The notes beneath the pieces are model-generated. The model did no database searches and had not been told where the DNA came from. It saw only the letters and a program-made list of their open reading frames with translations. From NCBI GenBank assembly GCA_015657735.1, contig SSSX01000070.1, positions 1 through 5,849 on the forward strand: a stretch of 5,849 nucleotides of DNA, written 5' to 3'. Both the position numbers and the translations under genes were made by a program. Shown here in pieces: positions 1-3,981 of this stretch. Each line of letters starts with the position of its first letter. The stretch's first letter is position 1. The stretch comes from Zoogloeaceae bacterium (GTDB lineage Bacteria; Pseudomonadota; Gammaproteobacteria; Burkholderiales; Rhodocyclaceae).

Positions 1-735
1 CAGCAGTTCCAGGCCTTTCCCGGCAGCTGGCCGGCGGGCGGGCTGCGCGGCTGCGGCATCGAGTCGGTGGTGCTCGTCGACGCCCAGATCGACCACACCA
101 CCGGCCTCTACATGCTGCGCGAAAAAGGCAGCCCGTGGCCGGTCTGGACCACCGATCCGGTCTTCGAGGATCTGACCCGCGGCAACCCGATCCTGCCGCT
201 GCTCGAACACTACTGCGGCGTGCGCCGCGAGACGATCCCGACCGACGGCCACAGCTTCCACCCGGCGGGCGCCGCCGCGCTGGACTGGCGCGCGCTGCCG
301 CTGCTGTCCGCCGCCCCGCCCTACTCGCCCCACCGCGGCCGGCCCGAGCCCGGCGACAACATCGGCCTGACGATCCGCGACCCGGCCAGCGGCCGCCGCG
401 TCTTCTACGCCCCTGGCCTGGCCGAAGTGGACGACGCCGTCTTCGACGCGATGAGCAGCGCCGACTGCGTGATGGTGGACGGCACCTTCTGGACCGACGA
501 CGAGATGATCGCGCTGGGCCTGTCGACGAAGCGCGCCCGCGACATCGGCCACCTGGCCCAGAGCGGCCCCGGCGGCATGATCGAACAGCTGCTGCGCCTG
601 CCGGCCCACGTGCGCCGCGTCCTGATCCACATCAACAACACCAACCCCATCCTCGACGAGGCCTCGCCCGAGCGGGCCACGCTTGCCGCCGCCGGCATCG
701 AGGTGGCCTTCGACGGCATGGAGATCGAACTGTGA
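1..735 (+). CDS. pqqB: PQQ biosynthesis protein PqqB, 5'-truncated by the window edge
   Basis: PqqB is a cytoplasmic metallo-beta-lactamase-fold enzyme of PQQ synthesis. Work on the family reports that it is an iron-dependent hydroxylase acting on the tyrosine moiety of the cross-linked Glu-Tyr intermediate. The frame is open from base 1, so the 244 residues seen are the C-terminal four fifths of a protein usually about 300 long. The N-terminal Cys-rich zinc site is outside the window. PqqB signatures, numbered from base 1, are DAQIDHTTGL (27-36, the family version of the HxHxDH metal motif), APPYSPHR (105-112), DNIGL (119-123), YAPGL (136-140), VDGTFW (159-164), GHLAQSGPGG (183-192) and HINNTNPILDE (210-220). 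An internal GTG at 67 is not the start, because recognisable PqqB sequence precedes it. The stop overlaps the pqqC start. Identification is firm. Confidence 0.97.
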   Translation, partial: QQFQAFPGSWPAGGLRGCGIESVVLVDAQIDHTTGLYMLREKGSPWPVWTTDPVFEDLTRGNPILPLLEHYCGVRRETIPTDGHSFHPAGAAALDWRALPLLSAAPPYSPHRGRPEPGDNIGLTIRDPASGRRVFYAPGLAEVDDAVFDAMSSADCVMVDGTFWTDDEMIALGLSTKRARDIGHLAQSGPGGMIEQLLRLPAHVRRVLIHINNTNPILDEASPERATLAAAGIEVAFDGMEIEL

Positions 736-1433
736 GCCACACTCAAGAACGCCCCTGGACGCCCGAGGAATTCGAAGCGCAGCTGCGCGACAAAGGCGCC
801 GCCTACCACATCCACCACCCGTTCAACGTGATGCTCAACAGCGGCAAGGCCAGCCGCGAGCAGATCCAGGGCTGGGTCGCCAACCGCTACTACTACCAGA
901 TCATCATTCCGCAGAAGGACGCGGCGGTGATGTCCAACTGCCCCGACCGCGAAGTGCGCCGCGAATGGATCCAGCGCATCCTCGACCACGACGGCCACGG
1001 CGATGACGCCGGCGGCATCGAAGCGTGGCTGCACCTGGGCCAGGCGGTGGGGCTCACCCGCGACGAGATCGTCGATCAGCGCCACGTGATTCCCGCCGTG
1101 CGCTTCGCCTGCGACGCCTACCTCAACTTCTGCCGTCAGCGCCCGTGGCAGGAATCGGTGTGCTCCAGCCTCACCGAACTGTTCGCCCCGACCATCCACA
1201 AGCAGCGCCTCGCCAACTGGCCCGAGCACTACCCGTGGATCGAATCCGACGGCCTGCAGTATTTCCGCAACCGCGTCACCCAGGCCCGCCGCGACGTCGA
1301 ACAGGGGCTGGCGATCACCCTCGCCTACTTCGACACCCGCGCCGCGCAGGAACGCGCGCTGGACATCCTCAAGTTCAAGCTCGACATCCTGTGGTCGATG
1401 AACGACGCGATGATGCTGCGCTACTGCCCGTAG
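732..1433 (+). CDS. pqqC: Pyrroloquinoline-quinone synthase PqqC
   Basis: PqqC is the cofactor-free oxidase that catalyses the last step of PQQ synthesis: ring closure and an eight-electron oxidation of AHQQ by O2. I chose the GTG at 732, giving 233 residues. It overlaps the pqqB stop as GTGA, has a GGAG about 8 nt upstream inside pqqB, and yields a normal PqqC N-terminus. The frame is open further upstream, but that part is a shadow of pqqB. The protein is all-helical and heme-oxygenase-like. Conserved blocks are YHIHHPFN (25-32), QGWVANRYYYQ (46-56), QKDA (61-64), RILDHDGHG (82-90), SSLTELFAP and LDILWSMNDAM. H26, R52, Q56, K62 and H86 line up with active-site residues of the Klebsiella enzyme as I recall it. 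The C-terminus ends at LRYCP, about 18 residues shorter than the 251-residue Klebsiella protein, and the TAG stop touches a palindromic repeat. Confidence 0.96.
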   Translation: MSHTQERPWTPEEFEAQLRDKGAAYHIHHPFNVMLNSGKASREQIQGWVANRYYYQIIIPQKDAAVMSNCPDREVRREWIQRILDHDGHGDDAGGIEAWLHLGQAVGLTRDEIVDQRHVIPAVRFACDAYLNFCRQRPWQESVCSSLTELFAPTIHKQRLANWPEHYPWIESDGLQYFRNRVTQARRDVEQGLAITLAYFDTRAAQERALDILKFKLDILWSMNDAMMLRYCP

Positions 1434-1451
1434 GGGCGAATTCATTCGCCC
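1434..1451 (+). repeat. Palindrome A of the REP-like pair
   Basis: A perfect 8-bp stem, GGGCGAAT / ATTCGCCC, closes a TC loop. It begins immediately after the pqqC TAG stop. One more G and the TAG lie on its left and may belong to the repeat unit. Palindrome B reads almost the same on the opposite strand. Confidence 0.8.
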
Positions 1452-1492
1452 TCAATCGGCGGACCACGGTCGTCCCTCTGTTTTGCCTCCGC

Positions 1493-1510
1493 GGTCGAAT
1501 GAATTCGACC
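1493..1510 (-). repeat. Palindrome B of the REP-like pair, inverted copy
   Basis: A perfect 8-bp stem, GGTCGAAT / ATTCGACC, closes a GA loop. Its reverse complement matches palindrome A except at one base pair of the stem: G-C in A is replaced by T-A in B on both arms, so pairing is kept. It ends about 30 bp before the pqqD start codon. Confidence 0.8.
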
Positions 1511-1515
1511 CCACC

Positions 1516-1527
1516 AGGAAGAAAAGG
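1516..1527 (+). promoter_or_regulatory. Ribosome-binding region of pqqD
   Basis: The purine-rich stretch AGGAAGAAAAGG lies 12-24 nt before the ATG at 1540. The distal AGGAAG is somewhat far from the start and the proximal AAGG is closer to normal spacing. The run supports ATG 1540 over the upstream in-frame TTG at 1483, which would put palindrome B inside the coding region. Confidence 0.5.
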
Positions 1528-1539
1528 CCAGCACCTGCC

Positions 1540-1815
1540 ATGACTACCGCCACCGCCCGCCCGGCCATCAACCGCCTGTTCCGCTTCCAGTGGGAGCCGG
1601 CCCAGCAGGCCCACGTGCTGCTGTACCCGGAAGGGATGGTCAAGCTCAATCAGAGCGCCGGCGAAATCCTCAAGCGCTGCGACGGCCGGCGCAGCGTCGC
1701 CGAGATCGTCGCCGACCTGGAAGCCGCCTTCAACGCCAGCGGGCTCGGCGCCGACGTCGAGGCCTTCCTGAGCATGGCCGAGGCGCAAAACTGGATCGAA
1801 TGGAAGGACGCTTGA
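1540..1815 (+). CDS. pqqD: PQQ peptide chaperone PqqD
   Basis: PqqD is a small RiPP-recognition-element protein. It binds the PqqA precursor peptide and delivers it to the radical SAM enzyme PqqE in a ternary complex. The chosen ATG gives 91 residues, the usual family length. An in-frame extension to a TTG at 1483 would add 19 unrelated residues encoded by the repeat and is rejected. Family features are LFRFQWEPAQQAHVLLYPEGMVKLN near the N-terminus (strands of the winged-helix fold, with the YPEGMVKLN block), NQSAGEILKRCDGRRSVAEIV in the middle and a C-terminal AEAQNWIEW helix. The gene is a separate ORF, not fused to pqqC as in Methylobacterium. Its TGA overlaps the pqqE ATG by one base, suggesting coupled translation and matched stoichiometry. 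Confidence 0.96.
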   Translation: MTTATARPAINRLFRFQWEPAQQAHVLLYPEGMVKLNQSAGEILKRCDGRRSVAEIVADLEAAFNASGLGADVEAFLSMAEAQNWIEWKDA

Positions 1816-2942
1816 TGGAACCCCTGCTCGTCCCGCGCCGCCCCGGCCCGCTGTGGCTGCTGGCCGAGGTCACCTACCGCTGCCCGCTGCACTGCGCCTT
1901 CTGCTACAACCCGGTGGACTTCGCGCAGGCCGGGCCGGAGCTGGCGACCGACGACTGGCTGCGGGTGATCCGCCAGGCGCGCGAGATGGGCGCCGCCCAG
2001 TTCGGCATCTCGGGCGGCGAACCGCTGCTCCGCGACGACATCGAGATCCTGGTCGGCGAAGCCCGCCGGCTCGGCTTCTACACCAACCTCATCACCTCCG
2101 GCGTCGGCCTCACCGAAGCCCGCCTCGCGGCGCTCAAGGAAGCCGGGCTGGATCACATCCAGCTGTCCTTCCAGGACGCCACCCGCGAAGCCAACGACCT
2201 CATCACCAACACCCGCACCTTCGACCTCAAGCGCCAGGTCGCGGCGCTGACCAAGGCCGCCGGCTACCCGACGGTGATCAACTGCGTGCTGCACCGCACC
2301 AACATCGACCACCTCGACCGCATCATCGAGATGGCCGTCGAGATCGGCGCCGAATACCTCGAACTGGCCAACACCCAGTACCACGGCTGGGCCTTCCTCA
2401 ACCGCGAGGCGCTGATGCCCAGCGCCGCCCAGCTGGCCGCCGCCGAGGCCGTCACCGAACGCTGGAAAGCCAAACTCGGCAAGAAGATGCGCATCCTCTT
2501 CGTGACGCCGGACTACCAGTCGAAGAAACCCAAGAAATGCATGAACGGCTGGGGCGAAGTCTTCCTGTCGGTCACCCCGGACGGCCTCGCGCTGCCCTGC
2601 CACACCGCGCGGATGCTGCCGGGCCTCGACTTCCCCGACGTGCGCGACCACGACCTCGCCTGGATCTGGCACGAATCGCCGCTCTTCAACCGCTTCCGCG
2701 GCACCGCCTGGCTGCCGGAAACCTGCCAGAGCTGCGAGGACAAGGAACAAGACCACGGCGGCTGCCGCTGCCAGGCCTTCATGCTCACCGGCAACGCCGG
2801 CGCCACCGATCCGGTGTGCCCCAAGTCGCCCGACCACGCTCTGATCGACGCCGCGCTGGCCGCCGCCGAACGCCCCGCCACCACCCGGCCGCTGGTCTTC
2901 CGCGACCCCAAAGCCTCGCTCAGCCTCGACCGGGCTTTCTGA
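1815..2942 (+). CDS. pqqE: PqqA peptide cyclase PqqE (radical SAM/SPASM)
   Basis: PqqE starts PQQ synthesis by forming the carbon-carbon bond between the conserved Glu and Tyr of PqqA, using S-adenosylmethionine and three iron-sulfur clusters. The ATG at 1815 shares a base with the pqqD stop and has GGAAGGA 6 nt upstream. It gives 375 residues, normal for the family; the frame is open further upstream within pqqD, but that is a shadow. The radical SAM cluster motif CxxxCxxC is C23, C27 and C30, followed by YNP. The SAM-binding GGEP is at 67-70. The SPASM/auxiliary-cluster cysteines are visible at C242, C262, C304, C307, C317, C319 and C335. D313 sits where PqqE is reported to use an unusual aspartate ligand for an auxiliary cluster. 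All expected cluster ligands appear present, so the enzyme looks intact. Confidence 0.97.
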   Translation: MEPLLVPRRPGPLWLLAEVTYRCPLHCAFCYNPVDFAQAGPELATDDWLRVIRQAREMGAAQFGISGGEPLLRDDIEILVGEARRLGFYTNLITSGVGLTEARLAALKEAGLDHIQLSFQDATREANDLITNTRTFDLKRQVAALTKAAGYPTVINCVLHRTNIDHLDRIIEMAVEIGAEYLELANTQYHGWAFLNREALMPSAAQLAAAEAVTERWKAKLGKKMRILFVTPDYQSKKPKKCMNGWGEVFLSVTPDGLALPCHTARMLPGLDFPDVRDHDLAWIWHESPLFNRFRGTAWLPETCQSCEDKEQDHGGCRCQAFMLTGNAGATDPVCPKSPDHALIDAALAAAERPATTRPLVFRDPKASLSLDRAF

Positions 2943-2951
2943 ACCAACGCC

Positions 2952-2983
2952 CCCGGGAAACGTCTCTGACGTTTCCTTCCGGG
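2952..2983. terminator. Hairpin between convergent genes, possible bidirectional terminator
   Basis: The perfect 8-bp stem GGAAACGT / ACGTTTCC (2956-2963 and 2969-2976) closes a 5-nt CTCTG loop. A flanking CCCGG / CCGGG pair (2952-2956 and 2979-2983) could form an alternative outer stem. It lies in the 48-bp spacer between the ends of pqqE and the minus-strand phosphatase-fold gene, where a shared terminator is expected. Neither strand has a proper U-tract (TTCCTT on the + side), so intrinsic termination may be weak. Confidence 0.5.
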
Positions 2984-2990
2984 CGCCCCG

Positions 2991-3806
2991 CTACGCAATC
3001 TCCAGATACAGCGAGGCGTGGTCCGACACCTCGGCGAGGAAAGTCGCCTGCGCCGGGTCCGCCAGATCGGGCCAGCCGCGGACCTGCACCTGCGGCGCGT
3101 CGGCCGCGCTGCCGAAGCGGGTGAAGGCGAGGCTCGCCGACGCAATCGCGTGATCGAGGTTGGACTCCCCCGCCGACCCCTTCCAGGTCGCCGGCCGATC
3201 CTTGGCCAGCAACTGCATCCCGGCTTCCTTCGCCGCCTCACTCAGCGCCGCGATCTCGGTCGGCGCATCGACGCGCAGGAACTTCTTGGCCGGCCGCGGG
3301 AACATCAGGCCCATCGTGTTCAGGTCGCCCATCACCAGCAGCCGCGCGGTGCCGGCGCCGCCCAGGTTGCGGTCGAGGGCCGCCTTCAGGTTCCAGGTCT
3401 TGCCGAACATCTCGACGCGGTTGCCGAAGGCCGGCGCATCGGTGCCGCTGTCGGTGTGCAGGAACAGCAGGTTGTACCAGAGGTCGGCCAGCTTGACGCT
3501 CAGCAGCGCTCCCGGCCGCAGCTTGTCGTTGCCGACGTCGAACTCCCGCTTCTGCGAAAACACCGCCTGCTGGAAGGCCGTCCGCCGCCAGCCGACGAGG
3601 ATTTCCTGCACCTCGGGCCCGTCGGTCAGCGCAAAGTCGTAGCCGGCAAACTCCTTCTCCATCAGCGTCCGCACGTTGACGTTCTCGATTTCGAGCAGCG
3701 CGAACACGTCCGGCTTCTGCTTGCGGATGTGGCCGGCAACCTTCTTCAGGCGCGCCGCGCCCCCCTTGAAATGTTCGATGTTCCACGACAACACGGAAAA
3801 CTTCAT
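2991..3806 (-). CDS. Endonuclease/exonuclease/phosphatase (EEP) family protein
   Basis: This is a 271-residue metal-dependent phosphoesterase of the EEP (DNase I/APE1-like) fold; the substrate cannot be told from sequence. The start at 3806 (MKFSVLSWNIEHF) is set by GGAGGA six bases upstream. The frame is open 26 codons further, but that extension precedes the ribosome-binding site and has no fold signature. Fold motifs in order are WNIEH (8-12; N9 is the metal-site Asn), PDVFALLEIEN (32-42; E39 corresponds to the catalytic metal-binding Glu), FLHTDSG (115-121), GDLNTMG (160-166; D161 and N163) and the C-terminal SDHASL (261-266; the D-H pair). All catalytic positions are present. There is no signal peptide or membrane segment, so it is probably cytoplasmic. 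It converges on pqqE and diverges from the large hydrolase gene. No link to PQQ metabolism is apparent. Confidence 0.85.
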   Translation of the reverse strand: MKFSVLSWNIEHFKGGAARLKKVAGHIRKQKPDVFALLEIENVNVRTLMEKEFAGYDFALTDGPEVQEILVGWRRTAFQQAVFSQKREFDVGNDKLRPGALLSVKLADLWYNLLFLHTDSGTDAPAFGNRVEMFGKTWNLKAALDRNLGGAGTARLLVMGDLNTMGLMFPRPAKKFLRVDAPTEIAALSEAAKEAGMQLLAKDRPATWKGSAGESNLDHAIASASLAFTRFGSAADAPQVQVRGWPDLADPAQATFLAEVSDHASLYLEIA

Positions 3807-3812
3807 TTTGTG

Positions 3813-3818
3813 TCCTCC
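3813..3818 (-). promoter_or_regulatory. Shine-Dalgarno site of the EEP gene
   Basis: On the minus strand the sequence reads GGAGGA followed by six bases and ATG. This near-consensus site decides the start of the EEP protein at 3806 against the longer open frame reaching 3884. Confidence 0.85.
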
Positions 3819-3889
3819 GATCGGCTGCGGTTTGCGGACGGCAATCTTGGCACAGAAGCGGAGGTTCCGCGCCGCGACGGTCACGGCGC

Positions 3890-3917
3890 TTGATTCCGCC
3901 CCCTACCCGGCTATCAT
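3890..3917 (+). promoter_or_regulatory. Candidate sigma70 promoter for the large hydrolase gene
   Basis: TTGATT (3890-3895, four of six matches to TTGACA) and TATCAT (3912-3917, five of six matches to TATAAT) are separated by 16 bp. This would place the transcript start near 3924, about 58 nt before the ATG at 3982. The surrounding DNA is very GC-rich, so the two AT-richer hexamers stand out. It is a prediction by eye only. Confidence 0.4.
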
Positions 3918-3925
3918 CAACTTGA

Positions 3926-3942
3926 AACGCCCCCGCGGCGTT
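3926..3942 (+). other. Hairpin at the predicted 5' end of the hydrolase transcript
   Basis: AACGCC / GGCGTT form a perfect 6-bp stem around a CCCGC loop. If the promoter above is right, this hairpin sits within the first bases of the mRNA, where it could protect the 5' end. It could equally be an operator half-site pair. No clear Shine-Dalgarno sequence is seen between it and the ATG at 3982. Confidence 0.35.
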
Positions 3943-3981
3943 CCTGCTTATTTCCCGACAATCCAGCCCGCGCACACCATC

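Larger units (their letters stand above)
1434..1539. repeat. Intergenic insert in the pqq operon carrying an inverted pair of palindromes (BIME-like)
   Basis: This 106-bp spacer interrupts an otherwise overlapping gene cluster. Two 18-bp palindromes lie near its left end and centre-right, about 41 bp apart, in opposite orientation. Their cores are near-identical once one is reverse-complemented. Between them, 1461-1475 forms an imperfect palindrome (GGACCAC/GTCGTCC around a central base). Inverted pairs of short palindromes are the hallmark of REP/BIME elements, which stabilise mRNA, attenuate transcription or bind gyrase/IHF in other bacteria. The bases after 1510 supply the purine-rich ribosome-binding region of pqqD. 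The assignment to a specific repeat family is inference. Confidence 0.65.
3807..3981. other. Divergent intergenic region
   Basis: These 175 bp separate the EEP gene (leftward) from the large hydrolase gene (rightward) and should hold both promoters. A rightward sigma70-like promoter and a 5'-UTR hairpin are listed separately. A second hairpin, GCGCCG / CGGCGC with a 9-nt loop (3869-3889), lies just upstream of the -35 element. I could not identify a convincing leftward promoter for the EEP gene. Confidence 0.5.

Noticed and set aside
1483..1539. A TTG start giving PqqD 19 extra residues
   Set aside because: The extension is encoded by the palindrome element, matches no PqqD N-terminus I know, and the ATG at 1540 gives the normal length and follows a purine-rich ribosome-binding region.
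1650..2837. A 395-codon minus-strand open frame opposite pqqD and pqqE
   Set aside because: It is an antisense shadow. The plus strand carries unmistakable PqqD and PqqE motifs.
3807..3884. A 26-residue N-terminal extension of the EEP protein
   Set aside because: The GGAGGA site six bases before the ATG at 3806 fixes the start, and the fold begins directly at MKFSVLSWN.
3922..3951. An alternative promoter TTGAAA-18-GCTTAT
   Set aside because: The -10 matches only three of six bases, while TTGATT-16-TATCAT just upstream scores better.
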